Shown here: piece by piece, positions 1 through 34,877 of the stretch
Position numbering within the stretch: the stretch's first letter is position 1
Layout of the letters: every line of letters begins with the position of its first letter
Source: Climacteris rufus
Lineage: Eukaryota > Chordata > Aves > Passeriformes > Climacteridae
DNA: 64,000 bases
NCBI GenBank assembly: GCA_013398175.1
Contig: VZRZ01002239.1
Location: 608,696-672,695, forward strand
Direction of reading: 5' to 3'
Position numbers and translations under genes: made by a program
Notes under the pieces: model-generated
Told to the model about the DNA's origin: nothing
The model's database searches: none
What the model saw: only the letters and a program-made list of their open reading frames with translations

Positions 1-3000
1 GAAAGGGGGAAATTGCAAAGCTGATTTAAAGCCACCTTCCTCCCCTCTGCTCCTGCACCTACGCACACATGAAGTGACCTTTCTGTTGACAGTTGAATTG
101 TTTTATTATCTTTTTATCATCATTGTCCTGTAACTATAAAGAGCACTGTGTCATCTCAGCATTGTTTTCTTCTTCCTGCAGTAAAGGGTACCTGTGTTTT
201 GCATCTGAGTCACACTTCCAATGCTACCTATTGGGATTTGACCATTCTGATCCAGCTTGTTCCAAATCTCCACTAATCCTACACAGACCTTTGAACTTGG
301 TGATAATGTAGTCCTGATTTTATCTTCCATTGCACTTTGGTGAATGTGTGCTTTTGTCAAAGTTAGGGGTTCTGTTCATTGCCTTCATTAACAGGCCAAG
401 TGCACGGTGATGTGCTGCCCCTCAGACAGCTCACAGGGAAATCAAACCCTAAGGATCAAATTTTGCCATGTATTCTCCCTGAGAAACCCACCAATTTTAA
501 TGGGGTTAAAGCCCATAATATTACATTCATGCCTGTAAAGGAACTATTTATCTGCTATCATTATCTGTGATTATTTTAGTAGGTGATGAAAAGAAACATG
601 GCTAGTCTGAAATTCCTGCTTTTTACAGAAAGTAGCTGGAACTTCAGTGCACTTCCCATGGTGGAGGAATCGACAGTTATTTCCAAGGAGGAAAAAAGAA
701 TTTGTAGATTTAACAAATGCAAGTCCTTCATAAATAAGATAAGGTAGCACAGCAATGATATCCTCTGGGCTTTACATGATGTTTAATTACTGGACAGCTG
801 GAGGGATTAATGCTTGTGCATTATGCCCTGGCTCTCAGAAATTAAACATGTACAGCTGCCACTTTATCACTGCTTAAAGTATTAGAGCTCCTTCAAAAGC
901 AGTAGTAATTTGCAGAAAAATCCCCATTGTTATTGAGGAAAAATCTCAGCCTGTAATCATATTTGTCCTGAGTTCCTTCAGAATGAAATGGCACGGAAAA
1001 AAGAGCTTGGGAGTTACTTTTAATTGCATGCTGACAGGAAAAGTGAAGGCAGTTGCATTTTTAATACATTGGATTCTCATTGTAATTGAACATAATTAAA
1101 CAGTGTGTGAACTTAGGTTAGAGGTAAGACAGTCGTTGTGTAAACCAAGAATTAAGCCCTGAAGCCACGGCCTAAGCTGTGCCAGGGCTGTCCCTGCAGA
1201 AGGTGAGGGCAGAAGGGCTCTGTGTGCCCTGCTGCTGACTCTCAGCTCAGCTTTGCACGGGAAGATGAGTGGCACCTCTGCCACTGGAGCTCCCAGCACA
1301 GAGCAGGGCCTGGCTCACCCTGCAGCCTTGGGGCTGGGCTGTGCTGATCCCTCCCCACAGAGAAATTGTCCCTGGCAGGGTGTGCCATGAATAGTTTATT
1401 CTCTAAAGCACAGCAGACAAAAACAGTCTGAAAACAAGACAGTTCAGCACGTGGCACTTTGGCAGTGTTTCTCTGAAGGGGAAAGGGGAGGTGCAACACT
1501 GTGAGCACACTGACAGCCACACTGACACGTCCTGCACACCCAGTGATGGCTTTGCACTGAGCTGTGGAAGAGGGGTATGAAAGATCTGGCTTTATACAAA
1601 GATTTGGGGATAATTAAAACAAGAGCTTAATACTGCTGGACTGCAGGCTACCTGAGAACACCCACACAAGCTTTGTCCTGCTGCTCTTTCTGCACTTTGG
1701 ATGGAGACATTGGCTCTGATTCTTCTTTCCAATCTCACATCCTACTGTCAGGGGAGCAAGAATTGGCCTGTAATTATGTTTACCTTTTGGGTAGTCTGTC
1801 TTTCAACAGTTAGAGCTCCTAGAGTTGAAATAGTCAAGAAATTACATCTCATTGCCAAATACGATTGTATTTCATGTCCCTGAAGTGCTTTTGCCTTAAG
1901 AATGCAGCTATAATTTTGAGCCTATTCATTCAAAAAGCAAGAATCTGTTTCGTTTTATTCAGGGAAATCTTCTGTAGCTGGCAGTGCCAATGATGATGCT
2001 GTGATGGCAGATATGTGGGTAGGAGTTGCATCCTGCAGTGGCCACCAGTACATATGTGTTACACTAATTAACAAGTGCTTAACAGTTCTGCTTCCTGAGC
2101 ATATGATCTGAAGGCTAAATCGAATCAGTAGCCTGAGCTCAGCACAGTCCTACGCAGGAGAGGACCATGTCATGTTTGATGCAAAAGGAAAAAAAAGAAA
2201 AAGTTGGTTTATGAGTCATATAAACAGATAAAACATCTGAAAGTTCTCTTAGTGGCTGAAATAGACTCTTTTCCTACAGAGGATGATAAAATGGTTGGAT
2301 TAACTTTGCTTATATTTTGCAAAGAAATTTGTTCCCTTGATAAAACGTAATGAGAAAGCTCACAATTAACACCACTTCATTACCCTTCTTTTTTCCAACA
2401 GCTTTAAATTTGAACATCTGGGTCTCCGTCTCAGCCCAAATCCAGGAAAGTGCTGCCTTCTATTTCCAAGTCATTGAAAGGCAAATCCTATGCCACAGAA
2501 ATCTCGCTGCTGTTAATGTGAGCACAGTCAGCACACGACCCTTACAGGTTTAATTGCAGTGAGTGTCACTCAGTGATTAAATTTTCCATTTGAGTAGAAA
2601 ATCTAATACATTTTTTTTCAAAAATGATTGCATTCTTTTCTGGGATTGTGGGTATATGGGCTGGTACATTGTTTATATCACACAATAGCTGTGCCCCCTA
2701 ATTATCACATAACTGAAAACAGTCAGGGGCTGCTTGTTTCCTGAACAGTCTGTCAGTCTCTCCCCCTCCCTAAGTCACCACTGGGGTCTTGTGTTTATGG
2801 ACTTGGTCATCATAGGATGTGCTTTTATTCAAAACCTTGAATGTGGCCACACCAAATTCTGCCAGTTGCCTCACTGTATCCTCAGTGCTTCTTTATCAAG
2901 GTGCTTCTCCCTTCAGGTCAGTTGTCTTGCAAACCACTTTATTTCAGAAGCATCTTTTTAATTGTTATTGAACCTACATTCAAACTCACTTAGGATCACT

Positions 3001-4741
3001 GTTCTAGAGAAATGTGAGACACAGCTGGGTAAACTGGGGAGGTGAGATGGGACAGCTCTCAGCCTTTCCTTGTTTTGTCTGTGCTCCAGAAGAGTGAATA
3101 GTGCCATGTTCCAGATGCAAGGAATGTTTATGCCTAATAGTGAAGCAAACTGCAGTAAGGAGAAATATCTCCTCTTACAGAGAGTTCCCATCAAGCAAAA
3201 TAAATCAGTGGAAGTGGAAATTTTATGGGGCACTGAGCTCATTGCTTGTAGTGTGAGCACTGCTTTGTCCCTCACTGCTCAGGTGAGCTCAAACCTGGGA
3301 GTCAGCAGCCTGCAGGATTCCCCTCTTGGTTATGGCACTAGAAATGACTTGAGTGGTCCTGGGGGGAGGTTCAGCTTTCCAGCTGGATGAACTGGCACCC
3401 TGTCTGTGCCTAGGGATGTGTGGGTAAGGAGGAGGAGGCAGGCTGCTGGCACGGCTGTGGAGCCATGGGCTGGGACTCCTTGCCTTTCCCACATTTCCTG
3501 AGACTAAACCAAATTGTGCTGTCATTTGCCAGTGGGATCAGAGTGCAGCCTTTAGGATTCTGGTGAAGTCTCTCTCCTGAGCTGCACATGAGGAAGCAGA
3601 AAGCAATGGAGAAAGGCAGGACTAAGCAGACAGGTCGTGTCTCTGTACCAGCAGGTGAGCACAGAGTGCCCAGTGGATGGAAGGTGACGTCCATGGACAG
3701 GCTTTTCCTGGCAAAGTGTCTGTGATTTAAACTCTGCAATGGCAAAATTAAATCCTGGCCATGCAGAAAATGCTGTGCACAGAAATTCTGTGCAGAAAAT
3801 TCATAACCATAGGGAGTTCTGCTGAATCCAAGAAATCTGTGTGTGCAGTAATGTGGGATTTGTGTACCCTGTCCCAGGATGAAGCTCTTCTCAGTCATGC
3901 CCTGTTCTGCTTGCTGAACGTTTATATATTCCTCAGAAATACCGAATTTTGTGTGATACTATTAGAGCAGCTGTTAGTTTAATGGATATTATCAGATGTT
4001 TCTGAGGGATTTGCCAAATTGGTGTAATTTGTAAAATTGCCATTTTAATAAGCAAGTCATGTCTAAGGGAATAGGAGTGAGCTTGTCCTGTACAGGTTCC
4101 AATTTTCAAAGTCAGAAAAGAAACTCACTAGACACATCCCAGCATATTTTTTATCCATTTAAATTTTGGCTAGTACCAAACATCTCCATTATGATTCAAC
4201 TGACTCTATTCCAGTCAGAATATAAAAGAGTAATGATAATGCCATTATCCTCACAAGATCCCCATGGGGTGTCTTGAACTGTCACAAAAAGCAGGACAGT
4301 ATTAACCTTAGTTATTCTAACCATCCTTTTTGTCTTTCAAGGTGTTTTATTTTACCCTTAAAGCCTCTACACTGGATTCACTTGTTCTTATTTTGAGGTC
4401 ATTTTCAGTCATTTAGCCAGAAGAACCTGTGATAAACTTCCTCACCCTTTCCTTGTTTGCAGTAAAATTGAGGAGACCACAGGGACGAGCTGCAACTTTA
4501 TTGCAGATACCTGAGATTAAAGACAGAGAGTGCAGAGTATTCACACCTTTGTACATGAACTGCTTCTCTCTCTAAATGGTGGGGTCATAATTAATTCTAT
4601 TTTCAGAAAATTAAGCCACTTGGAATGAATATGTGATTCTCAGGAAATACATTCCAAATCAGCAGATACATTTTTGAATCAACTATTATTTGTCAGCAGG
4701 GGCTTTGGCATCTGGTTGCTGGGTTATAATTAACTAATTCT

Positions 4742-4837
4742 ATGCAAATACTGCTGCAGAGAATGGAGAAATGACTGATTTGTGTTTGAGGGCAGTGTGT
4801 GACAAAGGCAGTGAGTACATGCAAATATGAATTTGCA
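4742..4837. promoter_or_regulatory. Candidate POU/octamer cluster in LRP8 intron
   Basis: A perfect octamer ATGCAAAT lies at 4742-4749 and a second at 4819-4826. The second is followed four bases later by the inverted half ATTTGCA at 4831-4837, which makes the imperfect palindrome TGCAAATATGAATTTGCA. A homeodomain-like run TAATTAACTAATT lies just upstream at about 4728-4740. LRP8 is expressed in the nervous system, where class III POU factors act, so an enhancer is plausible. This is motif reading only. Confidence 0.3.
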
Positions 4838-7800
4838 GGAGTGCGTGAGCGGCTCCTGAGCTCCATTAGTGATTTGAACAATATCAGGAATTACTATTCC
4901 TTCTGCAGCCTCCATCTAGATGGGCTTTTTGGTATCAATCACCATAGCAACAGCCACTGCTGGCAGTGAGGCTGCAATTCCACTGCATTATTCCCTCCAT
5001 GGGAGGCCTGTCATTTCTTCAGAGCAATGTGCTTCAAGGTCATCTTCATTTACCTCCATCTCTGCTGCTGTCCTTCCTGGAGGGCAGCTTGCCATGGGAA
5101 ACCTCTCTTTCCAGGCACCAATCCCTGCTTTAATGATTGGCATTTGACTGAAGATCTGTATGAAACACTCAGGTATTTGGTGAGCAATTGTCTGCAGGCA
5201 AAAGAAATAATTTAGACAGAATTAGGCCTGAAAAGAAACCCTAGTTAAACAAAACAGTGTTGGTAACTGGGAGTTACTCTGTGACCTCCTTGTCCATGGC
5301 CCAGCTCAGAGGTTGGTTTCTGTGGGCTGTGCTAGCTGGGCTTGCACTTGGGGCAGGATACCTGGGCAGGTGGAGCTCAGGAATTGCATCTCTGCATCCT
5401 GTGCAGCTCAGAGGCCAAAGCTCAGAGCCTGGCAGAGTTCCTGAAGCCCAGCAGCCTCCCCTGCCAGTGCTGGAGCAGCAATGAATCAACAGCAGATCTC
5501 TCCCTCCCCGATGCAGATGTTAGTGTGCACAAATCATCCTTTGCCTGTGTAGAAGATCCATTATCAGATTTAAATAATCATAAATTTTGAGGCATATTTT
5601 TTTAAATTGCTTTGAGGACAGTGTCAGAAAAATACAGTGTAATAATTCATCTTATCTTCTTGTCTTCAGCATCAGTGGATAATTGCTGCTATCCACTTCA
5701 CCACAAATTTCACCAAATAATTATCTTTCTTTAAGCCATTCATGTAATTTCAAGTGGAAATCTCTTGGAGGAGAGAAATTAATTAAATACCTGACTCTTA
5801 CTGAAAAGCTATAAAATTTTTAATTCAAGATTAGCAATGGCAGCTGTTATAATCCACTGTACATAATTCCCAGCTCTTGTTCATGATGAATATACCATTT
5901 ATTTCATTTTTTTCAGTTTTATCCAGATTTGAGGATCCATGCTTGTTAGAGTTGTCCATTGTAAAAATGTTAGGTACAAATATATTTTTTTTGAAATTAC
6001 AGTTTTCAAGGGGTGCCCCGTATCGTTAGAGAATTCAATATCTTTAGAGCATTCTGTTTTTTCTATAAGCACTTAAAAAACACGTGGCACAATTATCTGA
6101 AATTTTTGGTGCCATGCCTGAGCTAAGATTGTCCCTGCTGCACCAGACTCTCACTAAAGCCTCTGGTTAAATCCTGGCTCTGGGCAAAAGACAACCAGCC
6201 AGTACTGAAACACAAACTCACTGCTGCAATCTCTCTGATCTTCTTTTATTTTTTTATTTTTAACTTCCTCTATCCAAAGGCTGCTCCACTCTCCTCAAGA
6301 TCTGTGACAAGACTGCAGCTGCAGGCTGAGGCAAAAACTGTGACAGTTGTGCTCTGTGCATTGGCACACAGCACAGGGCAGAAATGACTGCAGAATATCT
6401 CTGGTATATTTTGTCTGTAGGCAAAACCACATCTCCACAATCATTTATGTGTGATCTTTTACTTCCTAAAACTGTGAAGAACCTTTACACGTTACAGTGC
6501 TCTACAGTAAACTGGTTTTATAGTTATGCTTGCTCACTGCTTGGAAGCCTGTTGGTTAAACACTTCTTGACAAACATTTCCAAGATTTCTACTGGGATCA
6601 CTCATATTTGAAGTAGGTTTTGCACCTTAGAGTACAACATTTATTAATTTCTTAGGTGCTAAAGAAAGCAAATTAATATTTGATTCTTTGGTGTTGAGTG
6701 AATCAGCCTACAGTAGGACAGGTAGAAAATTTGGAGAATGCAAACAAATTACTCAAGTCAAAGAAAAAATACCCCAGTGATCATTTAATTACTATTGGCA
6801 CATTTTCTACTGAAATGCTCTGCAGGCAGTGAAATACTGTAGTGGTGGGACTGTGAGGCACCCTGACAGATTTATGAAAGGAGATGTGAAGTAAACTGTC
6901 CCTGGGACTTCATTTCCCCACCCCATCTCTCCAGGTGCTGTGTAAGATAATTTGTAGTGCTTTATTTATTGGGTTCTTGGCTCTGGTGCTGCAGCAGGAC
7001 CCGGGGGAGCAGGAGCTGCCTCCTGCCCAGGCACCCTGGGATCCTCAGCACTTTGCTCCTCCTGCCCTTGTGTGCCAGAGCAGCCCCGGGTGCTGGGAGC
7101 TGCGGGCTCTGCCTGACCCTGGCAGGCTGGATCTGAGCTGGCAGGGAGGATGGTGGAAGGGGGAGAGGTGTTGGGGCTGGATCTGCCTTCCCATGGCAGC
7201 AGGAGAGCACACGGGGAGGGATGGAGGGATGGAGCTGTCTGCTGGAGGCAGGTGTGACCCAGAAGGAACTGCTTGATCCCCTCCTGAGGACTGTGGCAGT
7301 GGAAAGGGGACTTATCAACAGCCAAACTGCTGTGCTTGTGGAGAGGGAACTCGTAGTCTCTAGTGCTGGCATCACACTGAACCTCATTTTTTAAAAGAAA
7401 TAAAATAATCATGACCATGCAATTTTTCTCGCTAGCAATTCTCAGGCTTCACTGAGAAAGTCCTCATGAGAGGTTGCAAAAGCTGAACTGCTTCTGCTTT
7501 CTGGCTGTGATTATCAGTAATTTTATATCTGTGCTGGGATTTGTAGGTGCAGAGGAGGAGCTTTTGTGCAAACTTCCATTGTCTGTATCCCACCCCGATG
7601 TTATCAGTCACTAATTTGCCAGTGCAGCAGATTCCTGAAGGGAAATCCGTACAGACAGGAGCAGGGGTGGAGGTGGGACCAGGAAAACAACGAGGGGAAA
7701 AAGAGGGGCTCATTACAGTGGTGGAAAGGAAAGTTATGCACGTTTGGAGTGTGGAAATCATTACAACCTTGCCCGGACATTAGGGATCAAAAGGACCATG

Positions 7801-9604
7801 CAAGATTTTGATCCATTTCTGATTCATCAAAACGATGCCAGAAAAGCGATATCATCTTAGCCTTTATCTGTTACAGAAGCTGTACATAGGCTTAGAAATA
7901 TTCCTGTTTTCCCACTACCTTTTTAAAATAGATTGGTAGGACTGTAACTCTTACCTTAAATTTCCACTTTATGGGAGGAAAGTTCCATATTATGGCTCCT
8001 CTGAAGACAGTGTTAAGTTATACAGCTGTGTGCTGATCAGTAGGGTTAATAGATCATTTCTAGTTATGGGGTGAGGGCAGAAAAGTTTGCTGAATGGAGA
8101 AAAAGAGCAGAATTTGGATGAAAATCAGAGCATTTTAATGGTCTGCTAAGCAGAGGGGATTTTTTTAGATGCTTCTTCACCAGACTGTGCTCGTATGAGA
8201 AGGTCCTTATGAGAAGGATTAATCTCCTAATATTAGTTGTCTGATCTCAGTTCCTTCTGTTTGGAGAGGAGAAATGGTGGCTCCTCCAAGGGACAGGTGC
8301 CTGTTGAGGGCATCTCTGCCTCTCAGATACCAAGCACAGAAGGAGTCTGAGCAGCTCCTGTGGTGACCTCGTTCTGTTGCATTTCATGACTGATGTCGAG
8401 TGGGGCACTGAGCTTCTCTTCAACATTTCTCCCTGCTGGAGGTAGCCTGGGTCCTGGCCAGAGCATGGTACTATTGCACCAAGAAAGACAATCCTCTTTC
8501 TCTTCTAATTAGGGGGATTGCTATGCTGCAGCATCTGGAAAACCTGGGATGGGATGGGGCAGAGCACAGGGCAGGAGGGGAGAGGTGTTTATAAAACGAG
8601 AGGCTGCTTAGGGTAACACACTGAGCCCAGCAAGTTTGCCAGCCAGAATGTAAATAAGCATCTGTGCAAGTGGACATGTTCTTAATTGCTAAATAAACAG
8701 AGCTTTGTTCCCAGCTATAAAGCAGCCAATATTGCAGTAGAATACCATGGGTTCCTGTCACTGGCTGAAAGCTGGGATAGGACAGGTCCTTTACAGGGGT
8801 TTTGCTGCTTCCCAGGTGCATTTGCCATTGCAGTGATGGGTACCATCTAAACTGTGTGGTTTAGTGCAGGGCCTCTGCAGATACAGCAGTAAATAATTCT
8901 GCTTCTGAAGACAAAAACATGCCCAAGTGCAGTGTTAAAAAAAAAAAAAAGCTTATTGTAATTTATATGCATATATTTATTGTACTTGTAATTTATCAAA
9001 GCCGTAACTTCCCTGTAGAGGACTGAAACTGCAGAAGCAGAATTATTTTTATAAGTAACTATCTCAAAGTACTTATGGAGAATTTCTTCCAGGGTTTTGG
9101 TTCCCCCACACCTTGATGGAATAAAGTGACTGTGAACTGCACTTTGTTGGAGTACCTGAAAGTTTAATTTGAGCCAGCATCTCTGGTTTAGCTGTCCATT
9201 AGGCTTACAGAGGAGAGTACTTCCTTCAGCTTCTCTCTGACAAGTGCCTCATTTGTATGTTAATGTTGAGTTGTGATTTCCAGGGAAGGCATTCCGTGTG
9301 TTGTAAAGGGCCTTACTGGCAGATTGCAGCTAAATTGATGCTCGACTCACTAAATATTTACCCTACACATCCCACTTAATATGTCCAAAACCAGGCATAC
9401 TGTGAAATCCTGAAACCTGATTCAGTGCTTATGAAAGTCAGGAAGCTGGTAATGTCAGCGTGGAGCCAAGGGAAGGCCAGGCTGCCAGCACAGCCCCAGC
9501 CTCTCCCGCAGCCTCCTGCACCCTCCGTGCTGCTGCCCCGGCCTCACCTGGCTCCTGCTCGGGCTCACCCGGCTGCTCCTGTTCCTCCCGCCCGCAATTC
9601 CCTG

Positions 9605-9932
9605 CTGCCCTTCCTTCTCCAGGGCTGCCCCTCCTTCTCCAGGGCTGCCCCTCCTTCTCCAGGGCTGCCCTTCCTTCTCCAGGGCTGCCCCTCCTTCTCC
9701 AGGGCTGCCCCTCCTTCTCCAGGGCTGCCCCTCCATCTCCAGGGCTGCCCCTCCTTCTCCAGGGCTGCCCCTTCTTCTCCAGGGCTGCCCCTCCTTCTCC
9801 AGGGCTGCCCCTCCTTCTCCAGGGCTGCCCCTTCTTCTCCAGGGCTGTCCCTCCATCTCCAGGGCTGCCCCTTCCATCTCCAGGGCTGCCTCTCCTTCTC
9901 CAGGGCTGCCCCTCCATCTCCAGGGCTGCCCT
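9605..9932. repeat. 20-bp GC-rich minisatellite, about 16 copies
   Basis: The unit CTCCTTCTCCAGGGCTGCCC repeats head to tail with few changes (CTTCTTC, CTCCATC, one 1-bp insertion near 9871). Because 20 is not a multiple of three, each frame cycles through all three readings of the unit, and the lack of stop codons leaves frames of about 180-216 codons open on both strands. Each unit carries a pyrimidine tract followed by CAG/GG, so the array is a series of acceptor-like sequences about 230 bp before the LA4-6 exon. Confidence 0.93.
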
Positions 9933-10159
9933 GCTCCCTGGGGGATGGTGCTGTGGCACAGCTGGGAGCGTTGTGGCTTCACCGGCTCCTTGCCACCGAG
10001 TTTTACCATTGGGACAAATATTTTGGGTTAGGACGGCCAAGGTAATGCCTTTGTGCTTTTGTGCCTTTGCCTCAGACATCCCTAATGTGCTGAAGCTGCT
10101 ACAGTGGTGAGGGGTGGGTTGGAGACCTCCCAGCTCACCCGTTTGTTTTTATTCCCAAG

Positions 10160-32625
<22,466 letters not shown>

Positions 32626-33104
32626 GGATGAAGCTGCTGCTCCAAACAACTGAACACTGAACAAATCTGCTTTGGATCACAGGACCTACTTCTTCTCTTT
32701 GATCGTTATTTATGTTGCAGAAGGGTAACGACAAAGTTATAATGAACTGCAAACATCCAAAGGATGTGAGAGTTTTGTATGTATAATCTTTTATACACAT
32801 TTTAACTTGTTGCACTACCCATTTGTGATAGTGAATAAGCAACAGCTGAGCTACTAACTCAATGTACATAACCAGCCAGGCTGAAGGTTCAGTAGCTATT
32901 GCTTTATTTTAAGACTATATTTATAGATATTTTGTAAATATGTTGAATATGCTTTGTGGCTATCCATCAACATAAGTAAAATAAATTCTGTACAGGCAGT
33001 TTAGAAATATTTATTAACAAAATCTGGATTATAAGATCTGTTCTGTAAATATAGTAGAGGGGTGAGAGTATTTATTTTTTGTATGTTTGGCTTGCTGTGC
33101 ATAG

Positions 33105-33195
33105 ATTATCTGTGTATATATCTATCTGGACAAGATAGATATATAGGCATATAAATATATACATATATATAAAAATATATACATATATTTTAAAA
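33105..33195. repeat. AT-rich simple sequence in LRP8 3' UTR
   Basis: Repeated ATATAT/ACATAT units between 33105 and 33195, within the presumed 3' UTR. It looks like degenerate (TA)n with no sign of function. Confidence 0.7.
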
Positions 33196-34871
33196 CTACT
33201 AGCCTACATTTATGAAAATTAGGGATAATTGAATTTTTACAGGATGTTTGAGAAGTTTGCTTTGAAATCTAAAGACACTATGTAAGAAAGAGCTGTAGTG
33301 TAAGACAGCTGACCAGTGAAGCACTCCATAACAAACAGCACCTGATTTCCAGCTTGGGAAATGGATCCATCCCTCTGCAGGGTTGCTTTTACATTTTCCA
33401 GTCTATCCATGAAGAATCTGTGCAGTGCATTTAACTGGAGAGCTACTGCCTACAGCATTTCAGTCAGGAGAAACTCCTACAGCACCCAGGGTTTTTGTGT
33501 TGTATTGTTGCTTTTTTACAGCTTGGTACAAATCTGATTTGTTTGTTTGTTTGTTTCTAAATGTAAATCTAAATGCTTTTCCACAGTGAGAATCTTGCAT
33601 CTCTCAAATCAGCTCAGAATTCACAGAAACATGTATTTCCACACACCCAAAGTGAGCAGTCTCCCTGGCTCATCAGGAAAAGAACAAAAGTCACTTTCTT
33701 CCCTCCTTGCCCTTGTCTCCGGCTCATACTGACTAAAAATCCAATTTTAGGAGCTGCTGTGGGCGTACACAGAACTCTCTGAAGTGCAGCAATTTTCTTC
33801 CAAAGTACTGCCCAAGGCTCCCAGACCACAGAGCACTGGGCAAGGAGGCCAGAGCAGGTTAAAAACTCGCAGCCTGACCAGTAGCACCTGGCAGAAAAAA
33901 ACCACTTGGTTTTTTCTGATCTCATTCTCTAGGATTTCCTGGGAATTCTATGGGAAGTGAATACACTTACCTCCTGCTGCACAATGGACTAGTACCTCCC
34001 TAACTGTACCAAATCCTAGAGACATCTTCCTCATGTTTTTATGTCAGTCCAAGCTTTTGTACCAGAAACTTAGCCTGAGTAGGTTTGGGGTTTTTTTTTT
34101 CCTTTCATTTTTCTTTATTTTAGAATAAATTTACAGTAGAATGTGAGCTGGAAGCCGATTCTTGACTTAGAGAAGGAAGAAAGTGTCTAAAGCCCTGGTA
34201 TGCATTACAAACATAATACATAATCGACCCAGTCTCATGGCCTGCATAGACAATACAGAAATAATCAAGCATCCTTCTCTTCAAAATTTTAGATTTTAAG
34301 GCAGTGACAAAATGAGTGAGCTATCCCATTATTAAGGTATGAAGCTCTCTTTCTACAAATCCATGCACTGTGTGCATGAAGCAAAAGCTGAGCAGAGGCT
34401 GTATGTGATAACACTGTAACTAACAGACGAATGTAAATATATATGAAAGTTCTACAGTTTTGATACTTTTTTAAGAACACATACACACAAACAAACCTGT
34501 ACAAACCACGTGTAAAAGGGTGCAGGTTTTTTCAAACCATTGTAAATGAACTCAATGTGCAGTGCTGATTTCAACCTTTACAGATTTATAACTACTGAGA
34601 AGTCAAACACCAAATTTGTTTTTTAAGAAATTAATTATTTTAAATAACGGTTCCGATTGGTAGGGTGATATTTAACATTGTAATCATTTCTGCTCTGTCT
34701 TGTCATACTGAAGTTCTGTTAGAGTGAGTTCTTGCTTGGTGCCTTTTGTGTTTCAGTTCTTACCTTCCAGACAAAAGGCCCAGGGAGGGGCGGGGGGGCT
34801 CTGTGTAACACTTGCTGTACTGGAAACCAAATGAACACGTTTGTAAAACAGTGCACTGTTTCTATAGAAAG

Positions 34872-34877
34872 ATTAAA
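34872..34877 (+). terminator. LRP8: Candidate LRP8 poly(A) signal ATTAAA
   Basis: The second most common vertebrate poly(A) hexamer, followed by a T-rich tract. Downstream AATAAA at 35497 and 35857 are alternatives, and AATAAA at 32980 would give a short UTR. Confidence 0.4.

Larger units (their letters stand above)
1..10159 (+). other. LRP8: LRP8 intron upstream of the LA4-6 exon
   Basis: No open frame here shows an LA module (six cysteines with a C-x-SDE calcium box) or a signal peptide, so I read the whole stretch as intron. It holds AT-rich tracts, a poly-A run near 8938-8951, octamer motifs near 4742-4837 and a 20-bp minisatellite near 9605-9932. The long frames in both strands at 9425-10110 come from the minisatellite and are not genes. 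Confidence 0.8.

Noticed and set aside
2958..3898. Overlapping frames of 105-162 codons in the upstream LRP8 intron
   Set aside because: No signal peptide, LA cysteine pattern, codon bias or splice partners. Length is within chance for this base composition.
9425..10110. Four overlapping frames of 184-216 codons on both strands
   Set aside because: They are translations of the 20-bp minisatellite in all frames. They have no domain and no splice support, and they end beside the LRP8 exon.
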